Positions 1 through 11,348 of a stretch of 64,000 bases of DNA are shown piece by piece. This DNA is from Cyanophora paradoxa (taxonomy: Eukaryota; Glaucocystophyceae; Cyanophorales; Cyanophoraceae), in assembly GCA_004431415.1 (NCBI GenBank), contig QPMI01000017.1:434001-498000 (forward strand), in the 5' to 3' direction. The number at the start of each line of letters is the position of its first letter. The stretch's first letter is position 1. A program made the position numbers and the translations under genes. The notes below the pieces were generated by a model. That model saw nothing but the letters and a program-made list of their open reading frames with translations, was not told where the DNA came from and made no database searches.

Positions 1-463
1 GTTTCCGCCCATCCGGCGCGGTTTCGCCGCCCCGGCGCCGCCCGTGTTCTTGTGTGCGTTTTCCCACTCTAATACATGCCTTAGAACGCCCTCACATGCC
101 CAGAAGGAGTGCCGCCCACGCCCCGCCCGCGCGGTGAGGAACAGCGAGGTCCCTTGGACACGGGCGACATGGGCGAGCGCCACATCAAAGGGGGAGGGGC
201 GTGGGGTGTTCTAGAGGCTACTAAACATACTTGCGCACGCCTCGGAATGCCGCTGCGTGTGATTCCCGCCCAGGGCCGCCGCCGAGGTGAAGGGCCGCGC
301 CTGGGAGGTGGTGGTGGTCCATCAGACGGCGGCGAAATGGACGCAGAAGAGAGCGGAAAGGAAGTATAGCACCTGTACATCATGAATCGACGATGCGCGG
401 CCGGCGGGCGAGCCCCCCGTCGTCGGGCGGCCGAGGACCAGGAAGTACTGCAGGCGCAGTTAG

Positions 464-869
464 CTAGAGCATCCAGGCAAAATGTGCGAGCCACAAGCCG
501 AACGCACGCGGCACTTCTCATGCCTGAGACGCATTGTCTGCGAGAGTGCGGGGCAAAACAGCTGGGGCAATCACATCAACTGCGCACGCACATTCATGGC
601 AGGACGCGACTTCCAGGTGGCGCCAGCGCGGGCCAGACACTCACCAATCGAGTCATTAGCATCTGCAGATAGCTGCGAGCCATCGCTGGATGAGGCGCCT
701 TGGATCTGCGCGGGTGCCGAAGTGCCGTCAGCAATGCATCAACTGCGCGCCCCGGAACCCGCCAGCTGTTTTGGCGCTATCACAGCCCGATGCGCAAGCA
801 AGTGCACCATCAGTCGAAGCCACTGCACCTACTAGGGCTGGCACATTTTGTGCAGGACCTTTGAACTGA
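464..869 (+). CDS. Possible small spliced Cys-rich protein gene (or gene fragment)
   Basis: I do not recognise the product. Reading from about 464, one frame gives a Cys/His/Trp-containing stretch (CLRRIVCESAG, then WGNHINCARTFMAGRDFQ) ending at a GT at 634. An intron of about 52 bp follows, with a CTCAC branch-like motif and a CAG acceptor. The second exon reads IAASHRWMRRLG and KCRQQCINCAPRN and stops at 867-869. Clustered CxxC/CxxxxC and HxxxC spacings suggest a zinc-binding fold, but no family is clear. The start is not fixed: an upstream ATG at 382 opens a frame (MNRRCAAGGRAP) that could be a first exon. The protein-like look after splicing is the only support, so this may be a decayed fragment. 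Confidence 0.3.
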
Positions 870-1355
870 CTTGAACGCTGCCGCCGCCTGGCGCTGCCTT
901 TGCCGCTTCACTGAAGCTATCTGCCCCTAAGGAGGCTGCTGAAAGCCGGCAGGTCGCCCAGCTTGCTCCGCTGGCCCGCGTGCGCTGAGGGAGGAGTGGG
1001 TACGGTGCGCTTCGTTCACAACATGAAGTGCGAACGAAGGCCAGGAACCCCCAGGCGATCTTGAACAACCAATAACTCAAGCTCGCGGATACGCGATCTT
1101 GGCAAAAAGCTGGCAGATCCGGCAGCTAATAACTGATATTAAGCGCGCCTAGATGAAACCGCTAATTCTGCCATCGGTCCGAGGCTCGGTTCCCGCGGGC
1201 TGTGCAGGCCGCACAGCCGGCACTGGCCCGGCACTGGTAGCCAGTGGTAGGCCACTGGGCCAGCACTGCGCATGCCGCGCGCGGCATGCATGCAGTGCCA
1301 TGCACTGCCGCAGTGCGGCAGGCCGGCGCCTTTATATATAAATTATAATTAGCTA

Positions 1356-1407
1356 CCGGCCGCTCCGCTACCGTATAGTAGGCTCCGGCCGCTCCGCTAC
1401 CGTATAG
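1356..1407. repeat. 23-bp direct repeat, two copies, period 29
   Basis: The 23-base unit beginning CCGGCCGCTCCG and ending CGTATAG occurs at 1356-1378 and again, identical, at 1385-1407, separated by six bases. It lies in non-coding DNA; no function is evident. Confidence 0.85.
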
Positions 1408-2040
1408 CCAGGGTTCGCCGCCCAAAAATTTTGGAAAAAGAATGCAAAACTTTTTGCAAAACTTTTCAGAAAATGTTTGGTCCCCGTTTCGGCCCTCCAG
1501 AATTTTTGGAAAATTTTTGCACCCCACCCCCCTCATCCTCCGAAATTTATCGTTTGCGGCGACTAAGACGACGTTAAATGAAGATATAAACGACATAGAA
1601 GGCAATCTGAGGCTATTCTGAGCGTGGAAGGCGAGTTCTTGAGCTTCTGGCTCATGTTGGGGACTCCCCCCGGGAGGGGGGTACTTGGCCTTGAAACACG
1701 AGCAGGCGGGTTTCATGCGCAGATTGCAGCTCTCGCAAGCCTGCGATCGATAAACATAAGTTAAACAATGTTTAAGATCTAGACGTGTTTGAACGCGATT
1801 TGAAGCGTTTTAGACGACGGTTTCGATTCTTTCGGGGCAAAACTTTTCTAAAACTTTCGCAAAAATTTTACATACAAGGCAAAAATTTTTGCAAAAACTT
1901 TTGGACCCTCGGGGGACCCCCAAAAATTTTCCCATCCCTGCGTATAGCTCGCAGGCCTAGGGCCCTAGGGGCCAGCATGCGCAGGGGCCCGGCCCCGCCC
2001 GGGGCCCGGGGGGCGACTCGACGAGCTCCGACTCTCCGAG

Positions 2041-2085
2041 GCTCGAGCTCCGAGGCTCGGCGATCGCGAGCCTCGGAGCTCGAGC
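2041..2085. repeat. Perfect inverted repeat, 19-bp arms
   Basis: Arms 2041-2059 and 2067-2085 are exact reverse complements around a 7-base spacer that itself contains CGATCG. It lies 50 bp left of the MITE-like element and outside any gene. Confidence 0.9.
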
Positions 2086-2134
2086 GGCCGCGGAATCGGC
2101 GCGGTTGCGCACGTCCGACGGCGACGCGTTTGGT

Positions 2135-2395
2135 CGTACCGTGTAACACTTAAGTAATGCGCGCACTTAAGTAATGCGGTCCCAAATTAATGCGTTTTCT
2201 GCTGGCAAAACGCATTAATTTGGGACCGCATTAATATCGAAACGCTAAGAAAAGTGCGGTATGTACCCCATACAGCAGCCAAAATGCTTCGAAACGCATT
2301 AATTTGGTACCGCATTAATATCCATACTAGGGGTTGGGGTCCAAAAACGCATTAATTACTGGCGCATTAATATTAATTAAGTGTTACACGGTACG
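2135..2395. mobile_element. MITE-like non-autonomous DNA element (261 bp)
   Basis: The ends are 19-bp perfect inverted repeats (2135-2153 and 2377-2395; CGTACCGTGTAACAC... at the left). If the terminal repeats are taken as starting just inside GTAC, both sides carry GTAC, which would fit a 4-bp target duplication. GTAC is palindromic, so duplication and repeat end cannot be told apart. The interior is AT-rich, has no coding frame, and is made of nested copies of a CGCATTAAT...GGNACCGCATTAATATC unit. Two of these form a perfect 27-bp-arm hairpin (2172-2233). The structure fits a miniature inverted-repeat element. It sits about 220 bp upstream of the LamG gene start and could affect its promoter. 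Confidence 0.7.
2172..2233. repeat. Long perfect hairpin inside the MITE-like element
   Basis: Arms of 27 bp (2172-2198 and 2207-2233) are exact reverse complements around an 8-base loop, CTGCTGGC. A third, slightly diverged copy of the right arm lies at about 2301-2323. Confidence 0.9.
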
Positions 2396-2618
2396 TACGT
2401 GAGTGCAGCAGCCGCTTTACGTTCGCTGAGTCGTAGGCTCGTAGCGCACGGCCGCGGCGCTCGCCGCCCTCGAGCTCGACTCGATCGACCGTCGGACGTC
2501 GACTTCCGCCAGAACGGACCCCCCCTTCCACCTGTGCGAGCTCCGAAGCCGACGTCGACGCGAGCACGCACACATTGCAATCGCGACACCCGCAGCGCCG
2601 GCCGTTCGCCGTGGCACG

Positions 2619-5600
2619 ATGTCGATGTCGATGTCGATGCATATGGCTCGAGCTCGCCCGAAGTTTACCGCAGCCTTCGCGCTGGCCGCGACCATATGCA
2701 TGCATATGGGCGTTCTGCTCGCCCTCGCGTCGACCGCCGCCGGCCAGTCGACGACGGCGCCCTGCAGCGAGATCCAGACCCAAGCAACTAGCGCCTTTCC
2801 TTTCGTGCGCCCGCGGCCCCGGCCCGGCCCGGCCCGGCCGGCTCTCTTCGGCTTGTGTGGCTGATTGCAAATGACAGATGCGATTGGATACGACTGAGGC
2901 GTACTCGCGCTCGTTCTACCCTTCAGCGGGTCAGAGCATGACGGCAGAGTTGTGGGCGAAGACCAGCACCGATTTCTTCAGCTTTGAACCCACTGGGCCC
3001 GGAACCGGTCGCATTCATTTGGTCAATACCCACAACACCGCACCACTGAACAATGGGCGGTGGTCGTCTGATCTATACATCTTCATTTCAGGTATTATCT
3101 TCATTTTTATATTGCAGCTCGAACTCGCATTCATATTAATATTCGCACATGCTAAAGCTTGATCATGAGCTTTACTTACAATTAATTATATGCTTCGCAT
3201 GCGCAAGCATATATATGCTCCCGATCACGAGCAGCTGCATGCGCAGCCCAATTTGCTGACTTTGACCGCCGCACGAACGCATGCGCAGTCTACGAGGACG
3301 GCCAGTGGTACGCCAGAGTTACACTGGACGGAGTGACGGCGACGGAGGTGGACATCACTGCGGCCATGACCGCCGGGAGCACCGCGCACTGGACGCACTA
3401 CGCCGTCGTCCTCCAGAACGTGGCGGACGCGACCGGCAACGCTGTGGATACGAGAATCTCCGTCTACGTGAATGGAACTCTGGCGGGGGAGCAACCGATG
3501 ACCGGAATGGTCCCGCGTTCCCCCAGCAGCGTCCCCCCGCTCACCTGGCTGTGGCCCCTGGAATTCGGTTCCCGGACCACCCTCCGTGACGTACGCACCG
3601 CGCCGGGCGCTAGCGCTTCGAATTCCGACTTTAGGGAAATCGGCCGGGCAATGCAGCCGCAGCAAGAAGACTAGAACTCGCTGATTAGTCCCCCACCCCC
3701 CCGAACGCAGATCCGTGTCTGGGGCCAGGCGCTGAGCGAAGTCGAGATCCGTTACCGGCGCTACTCCCGCATCCGGGGCGCGGCGGACGAATACAACCCC
3801 AGCAACGCCAACGGCGGCTTCCCCACCCTCAAGATCAACGGTGAGCTCAATATTAATCTAGAGTCGCGGGCCTAGCTATAGAATATAATTTTTGCAAAAC
3901 ATTTTGAAGGCGCGCATTTTTGCTTGAGGCCCGGTCCAGGCCTGACAGCCTCCCCCCGCAGTCCCGCTCGACTTTGGCGCGCCGGGGTCGGAGTTCAACG
4001 CGTCGACGGCCGTCGTCAACGACGTCGACTGCACGCCCCTCGCTATCACATCGAGCAACTCTCTCTTCAAAGACATATTCCCAGGAATTGTTGGCGTGTG
4101 GCAGCTGTCGGACCCCGCCTTCTGCAGCTCTTTCTCGGGTGGAGAGCCCGTTTCCAACGCCTGTGCGTGCCCCAGCTGCGTCCCGCGCAGCACCGAGCAG
4201 TCAGCCCCCGTTTCCTGTGGCGAGATTCAGCCAAAAACCAATGTTGCCATGGTGGTAAGTCTTCTCGACGCCTTCGAGATTAATATTCGTCTTATAATTA
4301 TTTACATACGTACATACACAATATTAAATATTAATGCGCACGTGCAGGTGCAGCTCGAAACCACGCAGGCGAACTCGCGAACGATCTTCCCCTCGTTTGT
4401 ATTGCTCCCGTACGAGAAACGGTCCATGACAGTGGACTTCTGGTTCAATGGAAAAAACGTTCTGGCATTCCCTGCAGGCTTCCTCATGCTCATAGCATCA
4501 AACAGCTCGCGTTTGACACCAAATACCATCCCGAGCCCTTACGATCCGGCGTCTGAGTTGTCGATTGAGGGTTACCTGGCAGGTACGTAATCAAACATGC
4601 ATATGTGCACTCGTGTTCGATCCTTTCGAATTCGACTCTGAATCACGGGCGTCCGCATGCGCAGCCGCTGATCCCAATGTGGCAACCGGCACCTTGGGTC
4701 TGTTGATATCCATGAATGGCGCTGGCCCCGTCTCCATTAGAACGAGTTTGAACGCGATGTCGGGCGACCTCGACCACTGGGCGCACTTTGCCTTCGTCTT
4801 CCGCAGCCGTGCCAGCGACTTGGATGGGAACGGGTACATCGATGCTGGCGAGAGCGACACAGAAATTTCTGTTTACGTAAACGGGACGGGGGTCGGAGAT
4901 GTAACAGCAACCGGCATAGCCCCGCGGTCACCCAGCAGCGTCCCTGCCCTCACCTGGGAATGGCCAATTTTGCCCGGGAATGCCATTCGCGACGTAAGTC
5001 CTCGCGATCGCATCCTCGCGATCGATTCTCAGATCATCACGTATATATGCTGATTATCCTGGGCCGCGCGCGCGCCCTTTGGAACGCAGATACGCGTTTG
5101 GGGGCGCGACTTGAACTCGGCCGAGATCAACTCTGTGCGCTACCGCCGCATCCGCGGCGCAGCGGACGACTACAACCCCAGCTACAACAACGTTCGTTTC
5201 CCCGTAGATGTCCTCAAGATCAACAGTGAGCGCAGATTTCGAAGCTTAATTTTACAGCAAGGCCCGCGCTTGACTCATTCCCCGCAGTCCCGCTCGACTT
5301 TGGAGCACCGGGGTCGGAGTTCAACGCCTCGACGGCTGTCGTCAACGACGTCGACTGCACGCCCGTCACCATCAGAGCCCTAGACATGTCCAACGAATTC
5401 GAGCCCGTGTTTGTGACAAGCGGGCCCTTCGGCCTCTGGCAGCAGTCAGACGCCACCTTCTGCAGCCTTTTCTGGGGCGGAGTCCCCGTGGAGAACCCCG
5501 TGGGCAGCTGCTCCCAGGGCGGCGCCAGCGGTGGCGGCGCCACCGGGGGTACCGCTGGCTCCGCAACCGGAACCGCGGCCAAGTGCTTTCCCCCACCAGC

Positions 5601-7472
5601 GGACACCCTGCTCACAAGGAAGTACCAGGTCCGATCCGCCCCCGCGGCCGGCGCCCGTGCACGCGCCGGCGCCCTGCAGCTGGTTTCACTTGCAAACCTG
5701 AATATTCCGCGGCGCTCGCGCAGCTGGCGTGCCCGCCGAACGTGACGATCTCGCGGGTGGGGCCCGTGAACGTGACCGCCGGCGGCGTTGTGAAGCGCCT
5801 CTGCGGCGCCCGCATGCCCGACCTCCGCTTCCTCATCGCCGGTCCGCCCCTCCCGCCGGCGCCACTCGCCTCCACGTCCATCGCAGACGTCGACGCGGGG
5901 CGGCGGATTTAAATTGATTCTTGGCAGGGAACTGGTCGGACCCGCGGGTGAACATCACGCAGCAGCCGGAGTCGGGGAGCTTCCTGCCCGTGTCGATGGG
6001 CGCCGACGGCACCGTGACGAACCCGGACTGGATCGCCGCCGGCTTCGGCGGGCCGATCCCCGCCGACGGCTTCCAGGTCACCGTCAGCGTCGACAACCCG
6101 ACCGACACGGTGCGCCTGCGTCGACGTCCCCGGCGGCCGCCCGCGGCCGCGGTCTCCGAGCCCTCCCCGTCCGCAGGGCCCCGAGGGGGCCTGCTCCTTC
6201 CGCCTCTTCGTGCGGGAGGCGGGCCCGCCGCTCTGCCCGGGGGCCTGCCCGCCGCGCGAGCTCGTCCTGCCCGTCAACGCGACGACCTGCTCCCTCGCGC
6301 TGCCGGAACTGGCGCGCGGGCTGGCCCCGGCGTATCCCAACTGCATCCCGCCGCGCGCCGTCGACGCCGGGGCGTACGAGGTCGTGGGGGCGGACGGGGC
6401 GCCGCTGCCGCCGACGTGGGAGATCGGGGGCCCGCCGCCCCACGTGGTGGAGGCGCGCGTCCGCCACCGCGACTTTCCCAGCGGGCCCTCCTGCCCCGTC
6501 CGCATCGCGGTGCGATCGCAAGCGGCTGCCGCAGCCCGGGGGGGGGGCGGGGGGGGGGGGTATCGATGCCGGGCCCCGGCCTGACCCCGAGGCGGCTGGC
6601 CGCGGGCGGGGGCGCAGGCGTATCTGCCGCAGGAGCCGGCGGTTGCGTGGAGCACGTCGACCCAACCGGACGCCGGCGCCCTCAACGCGTCGGGCATCGC
6701 CGCCCTGGGGCCCAGCCCGCCGCCCAGCGCCTGGGGCCGCCACTTCGAGGCCACGTGAGCCCCTCCAATTGCAAGCTTATATAGCGCTAGCGCTGGCCCC
6801 CTTGCATGCCTCGAGTTCGCTGACGGCGCCGGCGGGGCGGGCCGGGGCGCAGGGTGAGCGGCCCGTGCGCGTCGCGGGCGGCGCTGCTGCAGCACTGCAA
6901 GCCCCGCGTGCGGGTGGAGGTCAACCCGAAGCTGGGCCTGGCGGGCCCCGACGTGGACGCGGCCGGCAACTTCACCTTCGGGGCGCGCAAGGGGGCGTGG
7001 GCCCTCGCGGTGGGCGGCCCCGCCCCCAACTCCGTCAGCGCCTTCTTCAGCCGCGAGGTCCCCGACCACTACCTCGCCAACGACGCGTGCGCCCGCGCCC
7101 GGCCCGCGCCCCCGCCCCGCCGCCCCTCTATCGATATATATAGCTAATATAACCGCGCCCGCCCCGCCCGCAGCATCGCGCCCGGGGAGGCCCTCCGCAC
7201 CTACTTCATCAGCCTCAGCTGTGCGCCCCGCCCCGCCCCGCCGGCCCCTCCGGATGTGGACCCAGGCCTTGCTGTAGGGCCTCCAGATCTAGCTATAGAT
7301 TGAAGTCCGACGGTCCGTTCGGGAGCGTTGCCTGACCCCGGCCCGCCGCCCGCGCCGCGCAGGCGCCTTCAACAAGGGCGTGCCGGGGCGGTTTTTGATG
7401 ACCTCCCTCGCCCCCGCCCGCGTCGAGATCGCCAAGCCGGCCCCGCAGCCGCCGATGCCGACCGAACGTTAA
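2619..7472 (+). CDS. Secreted protein with two tandem LamG/concanavalin-type repeats
   Basis: Probably an extracellular or cell-surface adhesion or carbohydrate-binding protein. The start is set at the first of several closely spaced ATGs (a short ATGTCG repeat). From MARARPK there is a basic n-region and a hydrophobic core, a good signal peptide. Exons I read: 2619-2804, 2878-3091, 3289-3590, 3711-3840, 3962-4254, 4348-4582, 4665-4993, 5090-5225, 5288-5628, 5724-5841, 5928-6109, then more to the TAA at 7470-7472. Exons 2-5 and 6-9 encode two copies of the same unit. Shared motifs are TT.A.SR..FPS, ISVYVNGT, PRSPSSVP.LTW, RIRGAAD.YNPS and VPLDFGAPGSEFNASTAVV, and intron positions match. The fold call (LamG-like jelly roll) rests on the VYVNG and polarity pattern. 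The C-terminal part, with N-glycosylation sites and Cys (CPPNVTI), is unrecognised. Confidence 0.75.
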
Positions 7473-8315
7473 CCCTAGGCCTTCTCTACCACCGATCGCG
7501 AGCTGCCGTGATGAGGGTACCGGTGGCCTCGGCGCCAGATCTACTAGATCAAGGCAGACGGGAATAGTAATAAAGCTGAATCAAAAGACAGCGTTCGCGA
7601 AATTCCGCGAATTTTCTCATTCAAGTATACGTATTATAGTATAGCGCTAGCTAGCGCTAGTATTTTTCTCATTTGAGTGCGCCACATGTACATGTACACG
7701 TATGCCCGGCCCTGCAGCCGTGGCCGTGGACATGGCCGCCGGGCCAGATCTAGAGGGCCGGTGGCCGGCGGCCAGATTTAGATTTAGAGCTTTCGCCGAC
7801 ATTTTCGCAGACTTTCTTCGCCTGTAATTTTCGCAGACATTGTTTCGCTTTTTCGGATGTAGAGACGTATTGATATAATATCGATATCGATCATCGGATG
7901 TTTCGCAGTATGATCAAGAGCGGCCCATGGCCGGCGCCAGTGGGGGCTTCGAATTCCTGTACATAGACTTCGATTGCGAATCGTGATCATTAAATTCAAA
8001 TTCGCATGACCGGTATCATATTATGCTAGGTTGAAGCTTTCGACGCCCGGGCGACGTCGACCGCCGGCCAGCCGCGCGCCGCCGGCGCTGTACGCGTGCA
8101 CGTGGCGCGGCCCGGCGCCGGCCGCGGCCCATGGCCAGCCGCGCCGCGGCGCCGGCGCCGGTGCGCGCGGGCGCGCGCCGCGCCCGCGTCATCGAATCGC
8201 GGTTGAACGTCGAATCAGCGCGCGTGTCGAGCTAGCGCTCGCGATCGAGCAGCGCGTCCGGAGGGATTTGATCCGGCCGCGGGGTACGACGCCAGTTCTT
8301 CAATTCGCGGGCAAG
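7473..8315. other. Intergenic, no gene seen
   Basis: Separates the LamG gene from the histone deacetylase. It is locally AT-richer, with stop codons in all frames, and rich in short palindromes (TATCGATA, CTAGCGCTAG, GATCATC). The deacetylase promoter should lie in its right part, but I see no TATA box. Confidence 0.6.
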
Positions 8316-11075
8316 ATGGCGGAGGGCGCACAGGCGCAGGCGCGCCCGCAGACCTATGTCGTGTACGACAGAGCGATGCTGGCGCAAGCCGAGGTGAGCG
8401 ACCGCGCCGCCGCCGATCGGCGACCGCTGTCCCGACCGCCGACTGCGGCGAGGGCGCTGCTCCCGAAGAAAGCCCTGACTCCCGTACGTGCTCTGCGTCT
8501 TCAGGTCTCGTCCGACTGCGAGAACAAGCGCCGGTGCGCACTGCCCGGGCGCTACCCACGCCGCCCTTCGCTCTGCGGGGATCTGACGAAGGCCTGCGGC
8601 GGCGGGGCTGGCAGGTACTCGTCGCTCTTGAACCAGCTGCAAGCCAGCGGCCTCGTGAACGTGGTGGAGCGCCTCCCGAGTCGCCTGGCGACCCGCGAGG
8701 AAATCCGTTGCGTGGGCCCCGCCAGCGCTCCCGCGCCGCGCGCCTCAACGCCGCCGCAGTGCTCGTTCACGAGGAGCAGTACGTCGACGAGGTCTGGGGC
8801 TTCTCTGAGTGCGCCATCCCCGCACCCTTCACCATCCGCGAATTCGGTCGCGGGTCTCACCGCCCCGCCCGCCCGCGCCGCGCAGGTACCTGGTGAGCTT
8901 GATCGCCGGATCAGAGCGCGCGGCTCGGCGCCCCCCGGGCGACGAAGTCGGGCCGACAGGCGCCCAACCTAATTTGACCCGCCGCGCAGAACAAGCACAA
9001 GCACGCGATCCTCGCGGCGCCGAACGCGACCCGCGACGACCGCGACAAGAAGCGCGCGCTGATCCAGACCCACGAGGAGGACAAGCGAGTGAAGCTCGGA
9101 AAGTGCGCACGCGCCGTCCCGCCACCGGCCGGCCGCCGCCTCGCGTGAAGCGCCGACCCCGCCCGCAGGATGCGCCGCGACAACTACACGCCGTTCGCAG
9201 AGGGGACGACAGAGTCCGCGCGGTGCGCCGAGCGCCGCCCCGCGTGCCATGGGCGCGGCTCGAGCGGCGGGCGGGCGGGCGGGCCGGGGGCGCAGGTACG
9301 CGGCCGGCTGCACGATCCAGGCGGTCGAGCAGGTGGTGCGGAGCGTCGCCCCCGCCAACGGCGTCGCCTTCGTCCGGCCCCCCGGCCACCACGCCAAGGC
9401 CGACTCCGCAGGGTCCGCCCCGCCCCGCCCCTCCGCGCCCCGCCCCGCAGGCCGCGCCCCGGGCGACCGAGCGCCACGGCCGGCGGCCCCCCGCAGGGGC
9501 TTCTGCATCTTCAACAACGTGGCGATCGCGGCGGCGTACGCGCGGCGGGAGCTGGGCGTGCGCCGCGTGCTGATCGTCGACTGGGACGTGCACGCCGCCG
9601 ACGGCACCGCCGAGCTCGTCGCCCAAGATGAGGGCATCATGCTCATCTCCGTCCACCGGTCCGCCCCTGCCCCCCCCCACTCTCCGCCCCCGCCTCCGCC
9701 GGCCCGCCGGGCGCCGCTTACGGGGGGCGCGAAGGTACGACTACACGGGGTTCTACCCCGGCGGGGCCGACACCTACTACAACGGCGTCCACGGCGCCGT
9801 CCGCCCCGCGCCCCGCCGCCCCTCCCCCCCGCGCGACCGGCCCCGCGCCGACGCGAGGCGGCAGGCGAAGGGGCGCGTGGTGCACATCCCGCTGTGCCAG
9901 CACTCGCAGGACTCGTCTCCCGAGGTGCAGGAGGCCGAGTTCAAGCGGGCGGCCGAGGAGACGGAGCGCAAGAAGCAGGCCGTCCTCGCCGCCCGCGCCG
10001 CCGCCGAGGCCGAGGCCGCCCGCCTCGTGGCGGAGGCCAAGGGCGGGGCCCCCGGGGAGGCGGCGGCGGAGGGCGGCGGCGCCCCGCCCCAGGAGGCCAT
10101 CGGCGCCAAGCGCAAGACGCCCCCGCCGCCCTCCGTCGAGGTAAAGCAGGAGCCGGGCGCCGCCGCCGCCGCCGGGGCCGGCGACGGCCCCGCCCGCCGG
10201 CCGCCCACCGCGCCAGCGACATCGCCACGTGCGCCCGCGCCGCGGACCCCTCGCCGCCCCCGCACGCCGAGGCTCAGCGCCGGGCGCGACAGGGTGCCGG
10301 CGAACGACGCGATGGAGACCTCATCGAGCGGCTCCGACGGCGAGACCGAGGCCGCCAAGCGGCGCGCCCCGCCCGCGCCCCACGCCCCGCGCCCCGCCCC
10401 GCCGCGGGCGCTGAGGGGAGGGGGCGCGCAGGCCGCCGCCCAAGTACATCCTGCCCTTCGGCGACGACTGCTACGAGATGGTCTTCGACGAGCTGGCGCG
10501 CGGCTTACCCCACCACCCTCCCTTGCACCCCCCGGCAGACGCGGCGGGGCCGGGCGGGCAGGTGCTGCCGATGGCGCGCAAGTTCGCCCCGGAGCTCGTC
10601 GTCGTCTCCGGCGGCTTCGACGCCGCCTCGGGGGACCCCCTCGTGCGCGCCTTCCTTCGGCCCTCGCCCTCCTCTTCCGACGCGGGGGCGGCGCGCAGGG
10701 CGGGCTGCTCGTGAGCCCCGCCGGCTTCGCGGCGATGACGCGGCGCCTCATGACCCTCGCCGACGGCCGCGTCGTCATCGTCACCGAGGGCGGGCGCGCA
10801 CCCCCGCCCCGCCCCGCCCTGCCCCGCTCCGCTGAGCTCTGGCGGGCAGGTACGAGCCGTACGTGTTCGCGTCGTGCGCGATCGCGTGCCTGCGGGAGCT
10901 CGTGGGCGCACCCAACCCCGCCCTCGCCGAGACCCGCCGCATGATCGGCCTCCTCCGGTGCCCCCGCCCCGCCCCGCCCCGCCCCGCCCCGCCCCGCCCC
11001 GCCCCGCCCCGCCCCGCCCCGTCTCATTGCTCGCTCCGCGCCCGCAGCGACTACCACTCCGAGCTCCTCGAGTAG
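8316..11075 (+). CDS. Histone deacetylase, class II-type (HDAC_II-like)
   Basis: Zn-dependent removal of acetyl groups from lysines, presumably nuclear. The start (MAEGAQAQ) precedes the usual opening TYVVYDRAML. Exons are very short: 8316-8393, 8505-8533, 8615-8706, 8760-8808, a 7-nt microexon 8886-8892, 8990-9102, 9169-9222, 9296-9412, 9497-9658, 9735-9798, 9865 onward. Motifs in order: ATREEILLVHEEQYVDEVW, RPPGHHAKA (the catalytic His pair), GFCIFNNVAIAAAYA, DWDVHAADGT (zinc Asp and His), VVSGGFDA (zinc Asp), EGGYEPY (catalytic Tyr), stop 11073-11075. Two oddities: the usual HHGNGT after the zinc His is replaced by AADGT's arrangement, and a low-complexity Ala/Glu/Pro-rich insert (about 9940-10430) splits the domain. 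Introns at 10496-10561 and 10794-10849 appear to be GC-AG. Confidence 0.9.
10962..11021. repeat. CCCCG pentanucleotide tandem repeat, about 12 copies
   Basis: A pure CCCCG array fills most of the last intron of the deacetylase gene. Similar but shorter runs occur in many other introns of the window. Confidence 0.9.
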
Positions 11076-11348
11076 GGAGGGGCCGGGGACCCGGCGCCGG
11101 CGCCCGCCGTTTTTTGCCCTACGTATACGTATACCCGAACCGCCCCTCCTCCTGCATGTGCATACCCCTGAGTGAACTTTTTCCCTGCTGCATCGTCCCG
11201 AGGCCGGCGGCACGCGAGGGGCGCGCCGAGACAGAGGACGGCTGCGTTGAAATTACACGCGGGGCGGGCCCCCGAGGGGAGGGGGCGGCGCCCGCGCCCG
11301 GGGCAGAAAGCGAGCGAGCGGGGCCTAGCAAACTATAGCTAGCTGTGG
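11076..11348. other. Short convergent intergenic region
   Basis: Lies between the deacetylase stop and the stop of the minus-strand neighbour. It holds a TACGTATACGTATAC palindromic run near 11119 and a copy of the CTAGCTATAG motif (11333-11342, reverse orientation). No gene is seen. Confidence 0.5.

Larger units (their letters stand above)
870..2134. other. Non-coding stretch with short repeats and AT-rich patches
   Basis: No supported gene. It contains a cluster of CACTG/CAGTG and GGCC palindromes (1203-1320) and a 23-bp direct repeat (1356-1407). Two AT-rich patches (about 1420-1530 and 1834-1935) are built of TTTTGCAAAA-like words, unlike the GC-rich surroundings. A perfect 45-bp hairpin lies at 2041-2085. 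Confidence 0.6.

Noticed and set aside
1162-2166. Open frames of 60-180 codons in the left non-coding block
   Set aside because: They overlap repeats and AT-rich patches, have no motif or splice support, and disagree between strands.
10962-11021. CRISPR array or telomeric repeat
   Set aside because: It is a simple CCCCG microsatellite inside an intron with no spacers, and not a known telomere unit.
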